Source: Caballeronia insecticola (GTDB lineage Bacteria; Pseudomonadota; Gammaproteobacteria; Burkholderiales; Burkholderiaceae). Taken from it: a stretch of DNA of 64,000 nucleotides. The position numbers were made by a program, and so were the translations under genes. Position 1 is the stretch's first letter; every line of letters begins with the position of its first letter. Of this stretch, positions 1 through 9,396 are shown piece by piece. The stretch lies in assembly GCF_000402035.1 (NCBI RefSeq), contig NC_021294.1, positions 62,001 through 126,000 of the forward strand. The letters are read 5' to 3'. Under the pieces are notes generated by a model that saw nothing but the letters and a program-made list of their open reading frames with translations, did not search any database and had not been told where the DNA came from.

Positions 1-308
1 TGAATGCCCGCGTTGTTCACGAGAATATCGACTGCGCCGAACTGTTCGTGCGCGAAGCCGATCATCGCTTCGATTTCGGCGGGCTTGGTCATGTCGGCGG
101 GGTGATGCACGGCTTTGACGCCGGTCGCCTCGATCTGCTTCAGTGCGCCTTCAACGTCGCCGAAGCCGTTGAGCACGAGATTCGCGCCCGACTGCGCGAG
201 CGCCGTGGCGATGCCTAAGCCGATGCCGCTCGTCGAGCCGGTGACGAGCGCGGTCTTGCCGGCGAGCGATCGGTTCGATGCGGATGAGTTCGATGCGGTT
301 TGAGTCAT
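1..308 (-). CDS. bdhA: 3-hydroxybutyrate dehydrogenase, N-terminal part (runs off left edge)
   Basis: This is the first ~102 residues of a short-chain dehydrogenase/reductase; the rest lies outside the window. Reading from the ATG at 308 I see the Rossmann dinucleotide motif TGSTSGIGLGIA (about residues 20-31), then NGFGD, and the LVNNAGIQ motif just at the edge. These are typical of NAD-dependent (R)-3-hydroxybutyrate dehydrogenase, which oxidises 3-hydroxybutyrate to acetoacetate in the cytoplasm. The N-terminus carries a Ser/Asn/Ala-rich extension of about 15 residues. It lies 111 bp downstream of the GntP permease on the same strand, so both are probably transcribed from the sigma-54 promoter near 1930. 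The permease and divergent sigma-54 regulator support the 3-hydroxybutyrate assignment over a generic SDR. The catalytic Tyr/Lys lie outside the window and cannot be checked. Confidence 0.85.
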   Translation of the reverse strand, partial: MTQTASNSSASNRSLAGKTALVTGSTSGIGLGIATALAQSGANLVLNGFGDVEGALKQIEATGVKAVHHPADMTKPAEIEAMIGFAHEQFGAVDILVNNAGI

Positions 309-380
309 ACGCGGTTCTTTTCCTTCGGATTGGGTGGGCGTCCTGCGGGAGTGTGGAGCGTCACGCGCGCGGCGTGAATT

Positions 381-414
381 GGGGTTGCCGTGGGTTTCGC
401 CCCGCGGCAACCCC
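381..414 (-). other. intercistronic hairpin between permease and dehydrogenase genes
   Basis: The arms GGGGTTGCCG (381-390) and CGGCAACCCC (405-414) are perfect complements around a 14-nt loop. No T-tract follows on either strand, so it looks more like an mRNA-stabilising or differential-expression hairpin inside the operon than a terminator. Confidence 0.5.
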
Positions 415-419
415 CGGCA

Positions 420-1820
420 TCAGACGATGCCCGTCAGGTAATAGACCGTGATGACGAAGAACACCGCCAGCGTCTTGATGATCGTGACCGCGAAAATGTC
501 CTTGTACGACTCGCGGTGCGTAAGCCCCGTCACCGCGAGCAGCGTGATGACGGCGCCGTTGTGCGGCAGCGTGTCCATGCCGCCCGACGCCATCGCCACA
601 ACCCGGTGCAGCACTTCGAGCGGAATGTGCGCGGCCTGCGCGCCGGCGATGAACGTATCGGACATTGCGGCGAGCGCGATGCTCATGCCGCCCGACGCCG
701 AACCCGTGATGCCCGCGAGCGCGCTCACCGAAATCGCCGCGTTGACGAGCGGATTCGGAATGCTCTTCAGCGCATCCGACACGACGATGAACCCCGGCAA
801 CGCCGCGATCACGCCGCCGAAACCGTACTCGGAGGCGGTGTTCATTGCGGCGAGCAACGCGCCCGCAACGGCGGCGCGCGTGCCGCCCGCGAAACGCTCC
901 TTCACGCGCGGGAACGCGGTCAGCAGCACGAGCACGATGCCGAGCAAGAGCGCGCCTTCCACGGCCCAGATCGCGACGACCGTCTTGACCGCCGTCGTGA
1001 CCGGCGCGTGGACGCCGGGCAGCACTTCGGGCGCGACCGTGTAGCTCGCGCCGTACCACGTCGGAATCCACTTGGTCAGCGCGAAATTGGCGACGCCCAC
1101 GAGCACCAGCGGCGCAATCGCGAGCACCGGATTCGGCAGCGAAGTCGATTCGACGCGCTCCGGCTCGTTCACGAGCGACGTGCCGTAGCCTTCGCCCTTG
1201 GCCATCGCCGAGCGGCGGCGCCATTCGAGGAAGCTCAGCCCGACCACGATGATGAACAGCGAGCCGATCACGCCGAGCCACGGTGCGGCCCAGCCCGTCG
1301 TCTTGAAGAACGTGGTCGGGATGATGTTCTGGATCTGCGGCGTGCCGGGCAGCGAATCCATCGTGAACGAGAACGCGCCCAGCGCGATGGCGCCCGGCAT
1401 CAGACGCTTCGGGATATTGCTCTGGCGATACATTTCCGCCGCGAACGGATACACCGCGAACACGACGACGAACAGCGACACGCCGCCGTAGGTGAGCAGC
1501 GCGCACACCGCGACGATCACCGCATTGACGCGCGACTTGCCGATGTATCGAATGGCCGCGGCGACGATCGACTCGGAGAAGCCCGACAGCTCGATGACCT
1601 TGCCGAACACCGCGCCGAGCAGGAACACAGGGAAATAGAGCTTCACGAAGCCGACCATCTTCTCCATGAAGATGCCGGAAAACACCGGCGCGACGGCGGC
1701 GGGATCGGTGAGAAGGACGGCCGCGAGCGCGGCGATCGGCGCGAAAAGAATGACGCTGTAGCCGCGATAAGCGGCGAGCATCAGGAACGCCAGGGCGGCG
1801 AGCACGATGAGGAACGACAT
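420..1820 (-). CDS. GntP-family permease, probable 3-hydroxybutyrate transporter
   Basis: A 466-residue, very hydrophobic inner-membrane protein with about 12 membrane segments and the GntP-family layout. Family-like stretches include GVSLFVVVFAVYPFA, FTMDSLPGTPQIQN and the late GSASGGMSIALAAM. GntP proteins are proton symporters for gluconate and related hydroxy acids. Here the neighbours (3-hydroxybutyrate dehydrogenase downstream, sigma-54 activator divergent) point to (R)-3-hydroxybutyrate as substrate. The Pseudomonas aeruginosa PA2003-PA2005 region has, as I recall, the same three-gene set. The ATG at 1820 has GGAG five bases upstream. Transcription is likely sigma-54 dependent. The substrate is inferred from context only. 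Confidence 0.88.
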   Translation of the reverse strand: MSFLIVLAALAFLMLAAYRGYSVILFAPIAALAAVLLTDPAAVAPVFSGIFMEKMVGFVKLYFPVFLLGAVFGKVIELSGFSESIVAAAIRYIGKSRVNAVIVAVCALLTYGGVSLFVVVFAVYPFAAEMYRQSNIPKRLMPGAIALGAFSFTMDSLPGTPQIQNIIPTTFFKTTGWAAPWLGVIGSLFIIVVGLSFLEWRRRSAMAKGEGYGTSLVNEPERVESTSLPNPVLAIAPLVLVGVANFALTKWIPTWYGASYTVAPEVLPGVHAPVTTAVKTVVAIWAVEGALLLGIVLVLLTAFPRVKERFAGGTRAAVAGALLAAMNTASEYGFGGVIAALPGFIVVSDALKSIPNPLVNAAISVSALAGITGSASGGMSIALAAMSDTFIAGAQAAHIPLEVLHRVVAMASGGMDTLPHNGAVITLLAVTGLTHRESYKDIFAVTIIKTLAVFFVITVYYLTGIV

Positions 1821-1921
1821 TGAGTCTCCATGAGTGGTTATTCTTTGAAACGTCGTCCGCGCGCTTCTCCTGGAAGCCGCGGAAGTTCTTCAACGCGATG
1901 GTGACGCGCCGCGCGGGCGAA

Positions 1922-1937
1922 TGCAGCTTTCGTGCCA
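1922..1937 (-). promoter_or_regulatory. sigma-54 (-24/-12) promoter for the permease-dehydrogenase operon
   Basis: On the minus strand the sequence reads TGGCACG, four bases, then CTGCA. This matches the sigma-54 consensus TGGCACG-N4-TTGCW at all but one position, with correct GG-to-GC spacing. It lies about 100 bp upstream of the permease ATG, with three dyads further upstream that can serve as activator sites, and a GAYTGA-type sigma-54 activator is encoded divergently. Confidence 0.8.
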
Positions 1938-2010
1938 GCGTGCCGGGCTCAAGCCCGGCGGGCGGGAGCGGGTGCCGGTCGAGCATGACATCGCGAGATT
2001 TCAGCCGCGT

Positions 2011-2128
2011 GTCTCAAAATCGAGACGTCCGGCGTGTTCACCGAAGCCGATTTTGCCGCAAAAGATCAGTGTAGATGCGGATTGTGCACTCGTCTCAAAA
2101 TTGAGATATTGCGTCTCCAAAGAGAGAT
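2011..2128. promoter_or_regulatory. three GTCTC-type dyads, probable upstream activator sites
   Basis: Three related 16-bp dyads occur at 2011-2026 (GTCTCAAAATCGAGAC), 2092-2107 (GTCTCAAAATTGAGAT) and 2113-2128 (GTCTCCAAAGAGAGAT). The first has perfect 5-bp arms. The second and third start 21 bp apart, two helical turns, so would sit on the same DNA face. The first lies 74 bp upstream of the -24 element, a usual distance for a sigma-54 enhancer. The third ends 17 bp before the activator's ATG, so the regulator may also control itself. Binding by the neighbouring activator is inferred. Confidence 0.72.
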
Positions 2129-2145
2129 GAGGAGACTTCTGCGGC

Positions 2146-3600
<1,455 letters not shown>

Positions 3601-3710
3601 TCATTTTTTGCATTTCGACGCGTGTTCGTGCGCGCGCGAAATCGGCCCGACAGGTTCGCGTGGCATACTCCCGAAATCTAAAATAACGACCAAGAATCAA
3701 AGGTGTATCG

Positions 3711-3995
3711 ATGAAAAGCGGTGTGAAATTCGGGATGAAACCAGGCCGTGGATTCCGTCTTGCCGTCCTGGTTGCGGGCAGCGTCTGGGCGCTTGCCGGA
3801 TGCAGCAGCGCGCCGCCGCTTTTTTCCGCCGACGGCCGCCCGACGCAGCAGGTCCAATGCCCCGCGTACGGCGGATGGCGCAACTGCACGGACAACGCGA
3901 AAGTGTTGTGTCCGAGCGGCTACGACGTGCTCGATCAGTCGACCGAGAACAACCAGAATTCGCTGCTCGTCGCGTGCAAGGGCGCGAGCCAGTAA
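3711..3995 (+). CDS. small cysteine-containing lipoprotein, function unknown
   Basis: A 94-residue protein with a basic N-terminus, a hydrophobic segment and a lipobox LAGC near residue 30, so it is predicted to be lipidated and anchored in the envelope. The mature part has four further cysteines (VQCPAYGGWRNC, VLCPSGY, VACKG), suggesting two disulfides in the periplasm. I do not recognise the family. AAAGGTG lies a few bases before the ATG; an internal ATG at codon 9 would also leave a full signal peptide. It converges on the lipocalin gene, with only 13 bp between the stops. Confidence 0.75.
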   Translation: MKSGVKFGMKPGRGFRLAVLVAGSVWALAGCSSAPPLFSADGRPTQQVQCPAYGGWRNCTDNAKVLCPSGYDVLDQSTENNQNSLLVACKGASQ

Positions 3996-4008
3996 CGCGG
4001 CGGGCGTT

Positions 4009-4578
4009 TTATCCGTGCTGCGTTTCGCGCAGCATCGTGACGTCGTAGCCTAGCGCGCGCGTGCGCTCGATCAGCGAACGGCGCAGTTCCGCCGATGGCT
4101 TCGCGTCGCGCGTCAGAATCCATAGATATCGCCCGCTCGGCTCGCCGACGATCGACCACGAATAATCGTCGGCGTGATCGAGAATCCAGTAGTCGCCGAC
4201 ATAGAACGGACCGAAGAACGATACCTTCAGCTTCGCACCGTTCGATCCCGGAACGATCTTCGCGCGGCCTTCCGCCGAGCGATACCGTCCGGTAATTCCG
4301 CCTTGACGACATCCGTTGATGACTGAAACGAGGCCGTCTTCACGGCGCGCGTAGTTGGCGGTGACGGCTTCGCAGTTGCGTTCGAAGCGATTCTCGTAGC
4401 GCGCGAACTCGTGCCAGTGGCCAAGATAGCGGTCGAGATCGACAGCCTTCGACGGTTCCGGAACGTGCTCGTTGCCCGCCTTGCGAGCGCCATTCGATGC
4501 GCACGCTACGAGCGTGCCGAGTCCGCCGATCACGATCAGCGCCGCGGCGCCCCAAGCCAAGGATCTTTTGATTTTCAT
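4009..4578 (-). CDS. blc: bacterial lipocalin lipoprotein (Blc-like)
   Basis: A 189-residue lipoprotein. The signal peptide ends in lipobox LVAC (about residues 27-30). The mature protein begins with the lipocalin signature: YLGHWHEFARYENRFERNC matches the GxW block of outer-membrane lipocalin Blc. Later blocks such as GDYWILDHADDYSW and YLWILTR fit the eight-stranded barrel of the family. Blc-type lipocalins sit on the inner face of the outer membrane and bind lysophospholipids or fatty acids. The reading frame stays open upstream to 4773, but that part is compositionally unlike a protein; the ATG at 4578 places the signal peptide correctly. Confidence 0.88.
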   Translation of the reverse strand: MKIKRSLAWGAAALIVIGGLGTLVACASNGARKAGNEHVPEPSKAVDLDRYLGHWHEFARYENRFERNCEAVTANYARREDGLVSVINGCRQGGITGRYRSAEGRAKIVPGSNGAKLKVSFFGPFYVGDYWILDHADDYSWSIVGEPSGRYLWILTRDAKPSAELRRSLIERTRALGYDVTMLRETQHG

Positions 4579-5115
4579 GTCGCGCGTGCGAAAGAGTGTG
4601 CGAAGGCTGTCTGTGCAGCAAGCTTCGTTCCGTCCATCTCCGGCAGCGTTGGGCTCCCGAATATTCTCACCCTTGAGCTGGTCTACCGCGCGGCGCATGC
4701 TGGCGTCCGACGCGGCCGCAGCGTGCAAGTGCTTGCCTGCAATCAGTTTTGCGCTTACGGCAAGCGAGGGCAAAAGGCAAAACGCATGCCGCCCGACTGA
4801 CTCCCGTATTCGCTCACCTCACGCCGGGCAAGCGCAGCGCAATTTCCCCGGTTCATAAGAAAGTCGTAGGATAAAACCGATTCATCAGACATAAGGTTTT
4901 TGCATTCGACCAAAGCGAATGTCATTAGGAACAACGACTTGCATCAATCACTTAAACACGGAGCTGAGATGACTAAAATAATTCGGTATCCATATAGACG
5001 ATGAAGAGTGAGCCGCCCGCGCTACAAGGCACTCACCGTCGAGCGGCTCCCGAATCGCCTCACCTTTTTGACCCGGAGTATCCTCTCGCACTCTTTCTCT
5101 CGTTCGCCGTTCGCC
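4579..5115. other. divergent intergenic stretch
   Basis: No convincing gene is seen between the lipocalin and AEC transporter starts. Open frames here give Arg/Ala/Ser-rich translations typical of non-coding GC-rich DNA. The part from about 4860 to 5000 is AT-richer than its surroundings and probably holds the promoters, but I find no clear -35/-10 pair. Confidence 0.5.
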
Positions 5116-6078
5116 TTGTCATCCGCACTCACCTCGCTGCCTGCTCTGCTCAGTCCGCTCTTCACGATCATCCTTCCGGTGTTCGGTCTCATCTTTGCGG
5201 GCTATGGCTGCCGCAAGCTGAACAAGCTCGGACCCGCCGCCGCATCGGAACTGAATCGCTTCGTCGTGTATCTCGCGTTGCCCGCGCTGCTCTTCGACAT
5301 CATGGCGAAGACGCCCTGGAGCATGCTCGATCAGCCCGCGTTCATCGCGGCGTTCGGCATCGGCTCGGCGGTGATTTTTGTGCTGACGCTCGTCGTGCGA
5401 TTGATGCAGTCGCGGCATCTCTCCGACGCGAGCATCGACGGATTGAACGCCGCCTATCCAAACACCGGCTTCGTCGGCTTGCCGCTTTGTCTGCTCGCGT
5501 TCGGCAAGGAGAGTCTCGCGCCCGCCGTGATCGCGACGATCATGACCGTCTGCGTGTTGTTCGCCGTGGCGATCGTGCTGATCGAGCTTGGATTGCAAAC
5601 CGAGAAACACATCGGCGCGACGCTTACGCGCGTGGCGAAATCGCTCGCGAAGAATCCGCTGCTGATCGCGCCGCTCGCGGGCGCGTTGCTGAGCGGCTCC
5701 GGCGCGCGCGTGCCGGAAGGCGCCGAGGCTTTGCTCAAGCTGCTCGGCGGCGCGGCGAGTCCGTGCGCGCTTGTCGCGTTGGGACTGTTTCTCGGCGCGA
5801 AGGGCGAAGCGCGCGATACCAAAACGACCAGCGCGCTCGTCGCGCTCAAGCTCATCGCTCAGCCGCTGCTGACGTGGTGGCTCGCGTTTCATCTGTTCGG
5901 ACTGCCGCCGTTGTGGGCCAAGACCGCCGTGATCCTGAGCGCGCTGCCCACCGGCACCGGCCCGTTCATGCTCGCCGAGTTTTATCGACGGGAAGGCGGC
6001 GTGACATCGAGCACGATTCTCTTTTCGACCGTGCTTTCACTCGTCACGGTCACCGTGTGCCTCACGGCGATGCTCTGA
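5116..6078 (+). CDS. AEC-family (auxin efflux carrier-like) transporter
   Basis: A hydrophobic inner-membrane protein with about ten membrane segments in the AEC arrangement. Conserved stretches include the N-terminal ILPVFGLIFAGYGCRKL, ELNRFVVYLALPALLF, AYPNTGFVGLPL (the family's hallmark NxGFxGLPL) and the late ALPTGTGPFMLAEFY. Bacterial members export or import organic acids or small metabolites; no substrate can be named here. The frame is open from a GTG at 5008, but the first ~35 residues look non-coding. The TTG at 5116 gives 320 residues, close to the family norm. No candidate start has a convincing SD, so the start is uncertain. Confidence 0.83.
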   Translation: MSSALTSLPALLSPLFTIILPVFGLIFAGYGCRKLNKLGPAAASELNRFVVYLALPALLFDIMAKTPWSMLDQPAFIAAFGIGSAVIFVLTLVVRLMQSRHLSDASIDGLNAAYPNTGFVGLPLCLLAFGKESLAPAVIATIMTVCVLFAVAIVLIELGLQTEKHIGATLTRVAKSLAKNPLLIAPLAGALLSGSGARVPEGAEALLKLLGGAASPCALVALGLFLGAKGEARDTKTTSALVALKLIAQPLLTWWLAFHLFGLPPLWAKTAVILSALPTGTGPFMLAEFYRREGGVTSSTILFSTVLSLVTVTVCLTAML

Positions 6079-6100
6079 ACGCCGCGAACATCGCGCACGC

Positions 6101-6132
6101 AAAAAAAAGCCCGGCGCCGAGGGCGTCGGGCT
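6101..6132 (-). terminator. rho-independent terminator of the DUF4148 gene
   Basis: On the minus strand an 11-bp stem (AGCCCGACGCC pairing with GGCGCCGGGCT, one mismatch, 3-nt loop) is followed by eight T residues (A-run 6101-6108). It lies 74 bp past the stop of the minus-strand DUF4148 gene and between convergent genes. Confidence 0.8.
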
Positions 6133-6205
6133 AAAACCACCTTCTTTTCGACGGTGGAGGAGGGATGGCTCAGATGGCTTCCTCTGAATCTTGCAAGGCT
6201 GTCAC

Positions 6206-6445
6206 TCAGCGCGTGGCGCCGCCGTCGCGCAGATCGCCGCGCAGTTGCGCATGGCGTTCCTGATACGGACGCAATTGCGGATAACTCAGCGCATTGACGG
6301 CGTCCAGATCGCCCGCCCGACGGGCGCTCGCCAGTTCCGCCTTGACTTCGGCGCGAGTCTTGCCGCCATACGACGTTTGCGCGAATGCGGGCGCGGTAGC
6401 GAGAAGGGCCGAAATAAGCAGACCGCCGATGAGCGTGTTCTTCAT
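6206..6445 (-). CDS. DUF4148-type small secreted protein
   Basis: A 79-residue protein with a clear Sec signal peptide (MKNTLIGGLLISALLATAPAFA, cut after AFA) and a short mature part containing TRAEVKAELASARRAGDL. This resembles DUF4148, a family of small periplasmic proteins expanded in Burkholderia and relatives. The function of the family is unknown. AGGAGG lies nine bases before the ATG at 6445; a TTG nine bases further out is less likely. The gene ends in its own strong terminator, so it is probably monocistronic. Confidence 0.8.
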   Translation of the reverse strand: MKNTLIGGLLISALLATAPAFAQTSYGGKTRAEVKAELASARRAGDLDAVNALSYPQLRPYQERHAQLRGDLRDGGATR

Positions 6446-7165
6446 GCGTGACAACCTCCTGGATGCGTTTTGCGTCGTGGGTGACGCTTGAGAGGAAGTC
6501 TAGAAGCAATGCTATTGGACAAAAATACCGATTGAGCCAATACATTGTTGTCGGCAATGGTTCAATGCTGGCCCGCGATTCGCAAGCTGCGTCTATCTGT
6601 TACCTGCTTTGAGGCAGCGATTGTTGCCGATTTTGCAAGGACGATTACCGTCTCCCGCCATTTTTACGCAAACGCTTCATAGTTAAAGTCGACTTATCGA
6701 TCAAGATTTGTTGATCGAATAAATTGATTTGGGGATGTCACGTTCGCATCGCTTGCCTTGCCCGCCGCAGCCGGAGCGGCTCACGCCGCTGAGTCGCAAT
6801 CCCCGGCTTGCCAAGGTTCGGCGTCGCAGTGCAATGTTTCTTCGGCCATTAATGCACGCGTGCTTTCGGTCGAAATCGGTGCGCAAAACGTCTTATTTGG
6901 GCGCCTTGTTCCGTTTACGAATCAAAAACTAAACACGAAGGCGCTTAACCTCAACTTATCCACAGAAACTGTGGATAAGCATGGGGATAGTCGTCCAGGA
7001 ACCCCGCCACGACGCGGTTCGAACTAGATTGCTCGATTCTTCGCAAAAATAGGTCATCTCGCGTGCGCTATCGAAACACGCTGACCGCTTGAACCGCCTA
7101 TCATGTGCACGCGCGCCCTCGGTGGCGCGACCGATCCACGTTTCATCCTTTGACGGGGAGATGCC
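6446..7165. other. 720-bp gene-poor stretch with two dyads and a possible gene remnant
   Basis: No intact gene is supported. It holds an 8-bp inverted repeat (TCGATCAA 6697-6704, TTGATCGA 6711-6718) and a pair of inverted DnaA boxes at 6955-6979. One plus-strand frame (6728-7027) reads like the end of a signal peptide (ALPAAAGAAHAAES) followed by a short mature segment. It has no start codon with an SD, so it may be a decayed secreted-protein gene. Composition is AT-richer than the flanks. Confidence 0.5.
6955..6979. promoter_or_regulatory. perfect inverted pair of DnaA boxes
   Basis: TTATCCACA at 6956-6964 and TGTGGATAA at 6970-6978 are both exact matches to the strict DnaA-box consensus, in opposite orientation. 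Together they form an 11-bp perfect palindrome (CTTATCCACAG and CTGTGGATAAG) around an AAA loop. No dnaA, dnaN, parAB or repA gene is near, so this is not an obvious origin. It could titrate DnaA or regulate a neighbouring gene. Confidence 0.7.
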
Positions 7166-7717
7166 ATGGCATTGAAGATCGCGGTGGTCGTCGGAAGCCT
7201 GCGACGCGAATCGTTCAACAAGCAGCTTGCGCACGCGCTGGTCTCGCTCGCGCCGAGCGATTTCTCGTTCGAGTTTCTCGATATCGGCGGCCTGCCGCTC
7301 TACAGCCAGGACTACGACAGCGACTTTCCCGAGTCCGCGCGCGTGCTGAAGCAGAAGATCGCGGACGCCGACGGTCTGCTGATCGTCACGCCTGAATACA
7401 ATCGTTCGATACCCGGCGTGCTCAAAAACGCGCTCGACTGGGGCTCGCGGCCGTGGGGGCAGAGCGCGTGGGGCGGCAAGCCGGGCGCGATTATCGGCAC
7501 GTCGGTGGGGGCGATCGGGACGGCGATCGCGCAATCGCATTTGCGTGGCGTGTGCGCGTATCTCGATATCGTGCTGATGAATCAGCCGGAGATGTACATC
7601 AAGCACGACGATAAGCGCATCGATGCGAGCGGCAAGATCATCGCCGAAGACACGCGCAAATACTTGCAGACCTTCATGGACAAATACGTCGCGTGGGTGC
7701 GGGACCGCGCTGCTTAA
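7166..7717 (+). CDS. NADPH-dependent FMN reductase (flavodoxin fold)
   Basis: A 183-residue cytoplasmic flavoprotein of the NADPH-dependent FMN reductase / chromate-quinone reductase group. The phosphate-binding loop GSLRRESFN lies at residues 10-18, and the signature PEYNRSIPGVLKNALDW at ~76-92 is diagnostic of the ChrR/YieF-like family. A third block, GTSVGAIGTAIAQSHLR, contributes to the dimer and flavin site. Members reduce FMN, quinones or chromate by two-electron transfer and help against oxidative stress; the exact substrate cannot be read from the sequence. GGAG lies five bases before the ATG. It stands alone and ends at a strong hairpin. Confidence 0.9.
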   Translation: MALKIAVVVGSLRRESFNKQLAHALVSLAPSDFSFEFLDIGGLPLYSQDYDSDFPESARVLKQKIADADGLLIVTPEYNRSIPGVLKNALDWGSRPWGQSAWGGKPGAIIGTSVGAIGTAIAQSHLRGVCAYLDIVLMNQPEMYIKHDDKRIDASGKIIAEDTRKYLQTFMDKYVAWVRDRAA

Positions 7718-7753
7718 GCGTCTAGGCATTCATCCGGCGCGAAGGCGAAAACG

Positions 7754-7779
7754 AAACGGCCCGCGCGAGCGGGCCGTTT
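7754..7779. terminator. bidirectional terminator hairpin
   Basis: A perfect 11-bp stem (AAACGGCCCGC and GCGGGCCGTTT, loop GCGA) lies between the convergent FMN reductase and repeat-protein genes, with T-rich sequence on the outer side of each arm. Confidence 0.7.
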
Positions 7780-7806
7780 GTCTAAGGCCAGGCAACTAAG
7801 CGGCGA

Positions 7807-9213
7807 TCAAACGTGATGATGTCCCGTCACGCGATCCCAGCCGTGCCGCACGGCGGCCTTGAAGCGTTCCCACGTATCGCCTTCCGGATGCCGCGATTCC
7901 CAGTCGCGCTGCATCTCATATTCCATCTGATCGTCCCACGCGCGGCTGCGGAAGCGGTCGTCGTTGCCGAGCATCGCGCCGTAGCGATACGCGCCCTGAT
8001 AGTCCTCGTAAGGCTCGCCCGTCGCCGAATACTTCGAGTCGTAGTCAGCGCGGAAGTCTTCCTCGTACTCCATGTACTCGTTCGGCACGGTTTGCGGACC
8101 CACGCCGACAGCCGGTCCCGGACCCACGGGTCCAGCGGCCTGCGTTCCGGCGGACGCGATCACCGGATCCGGCGACGCTCCCATTCCCCGCGCGGCCGGT
8201 TCATCGAGCGGACTGAGCGGCTCGACCGCTCGCCAGTCGGATGCCGTGTCGGTGCGCACGCCCGGCAGCGGTTCGCGTTGATGCTGCATCGGCGGGACGG
8301 CGCCCGTCGTGCGCAGCGGATCGTGGCCCGACAGCGCGTCGCGTTCGGAGAGCGAATCGGCCGATAACGGATCGATGCCCGTCGTCGCGAGCGGGTCGCG
8401 GCCCGTCAGCGGATCGCGTCCGGCGAGCGGATCGCGCGCGGCGCGTTCGGTTTCGCTGCGCATCGATTGCGACTCCAGCGACTGTGATTGCATCGACTGA
8501 GACTGCGTTTGCGATTGCATACTGCGCCCGAGCAACGGATCGTCGGCGGGATCGCTGATGTAATCGCGCGGCTGGAGCGCTTCGGCGTCGCGTCGCGTGA
8601 GCGGGTCGCCCAGCGGATCGGCGAGCGGATCGAGCAGCGGTTCCGCGGCCGGGTCGCCGAGATCGGCGCGGGGATAAGCCCGTGCGCGCGGCGCTGTGAC
8701 ATTCGGATCGTTCACCGGATCGCGGCCCGGAACGGCGCTGCCGCGTCCGAGGCCGAGTTCGTCGAGCACGGAATGATCGCGCTCGTCGACGGCCGAAGCG
8801 GACATCGCCGCGGAACCGTGTTCGAGCGTGGACCAGCTTGCCGCGCGCTCGTCGATGTCGATCGCGCCTTGATCCGACAACGTCGCGCGGGCGATGTCCG
8901 CCTGCTCGACGCTCGGCGTATCCACCGCGACGAGGATCGCGCCGCGCCGCACGGCTTCCGAGTAGTGCGCGACTTCGGGCGGCTGATCGCGCCCACCGAA
9001 CAACATGCTGAAGAAGCGCTCGATGCTGGCGAGCATGCCTGGCTCCTGATGCGTTACGGCATCGGGCATGTCCGAGGGGGCGGCGGCGTCGTCGCGCTTG
9101 GGATTGGCCTGGAGTTCGATATCGGCGCGTGGAAAGCCCGCGGTGATGAGCGCCGAGCGAGCGTCCTCGGCCTGCGAGTAGGTGTCGAATACTCCGATGA
9201 CGGTGTGTCGCAT
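7807..9213 (-). CDS. stress-protein-17M-like domain protein with DPL and SQ repeats
   Basis: A 468-residue soluble protein. The N-terminus (TVIGVFDTYSQAEDARSAL and, near residue 90, RRGAILVAVDTPS) resembles the general stress protein 17M / YflT-type alpha-beta domain that usually forms a whole small protein. Residues ~155-320 are low complexity: repeated DPL units (EPLLDPLADPLGDPL, GRDPLTGRDPL) with an interposed Ser/Gln/Met block (SMQSQTQSQSMQSQ). The last ~90 residues are acidic and aromatic (YMEYEEDFRADYDSKY, then YRYGAMLGNDDRFRSRAW) and look like a separate folded domain. AGGAGG lies five bases before the ATG. Function unknown; a stress-related role is inferred from the N-terminal domain only. 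Confidence 0.8.
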   Translation of the reverse strand: MRHTVIGVFDTYSQAEDARSALITAGFPRADIELQANPKRDDAAAPSDMPDAVTHQEPGMLASIERFFSMLFGGRDQPPEVAHYSEAVRRGAILVAVDTPSVEQADIARATLSDQGAIDIDERAASWSTLEHGSAAMSASAVDERDHSVLDELGLGRGSAVPGRDPVNDPNVTAPRARAYPRADLGDPAAEPLLDPLADPLGDPLTRRDAEALQPRDYISDPADDPLLGRSMQSQTQSQSMQSQSLESQSMRSETERAARDPLAGRDPLTGRDPLATTGIDPLSADSLSERDALSGHDPLRTTGAVPPMQHQREPLPGVRTDTASDWRAVEPLSPLDEPAARGMGASPDPVIASAGTQAAGPVGPGPAVGVGPQTVPNEYMEYEEDFRADYDSKYSATGEPYEDYQGAYRYGAMLGNDDRFRSRAWDDQMEYEMQRDWESRHPEGDTWERFKAAVRHGWDRVTGHHHV

Positions 9214-9396
9214 TTGCGCCTCCTGCGGATGGGCGTCATATCAAATCGGCAACAGGGCGTCGCCGCACATGATTGCGTGTACGCAACCTGCGTGCCGGAT
9301 ATGCGCGATGCGCCGGAATGACACCGTGCAAGCGAAATGGCGCGGCGCTTTTACAAACGTGCGTGCAAAAGTCGACAAGGAGCCGGCAGGACGGCG

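Noticed and set aside
361..1986. Long minus-strand open frame across the GntP gene
   Set aside because: It overlaps the real permease in another frame; its Arg/His/Ala-rich translation is a shadow typical of GC-rich coding DNA.
6697..6718. Inverted repeat TCGATCAA/TTGATCGA as a terminator
   Set aside because: Stem is AT-rich, loop is six bases and no T-tract follows; it lies far from any gene end. Kept only as a dyad in the gap entry.
6955..6979. DnaA-box pair as a replication origin
   Set aside because: Only two boxes, no AT-rich unwinding element series, and no dnaA, dnaN, repA or parAB nearby.
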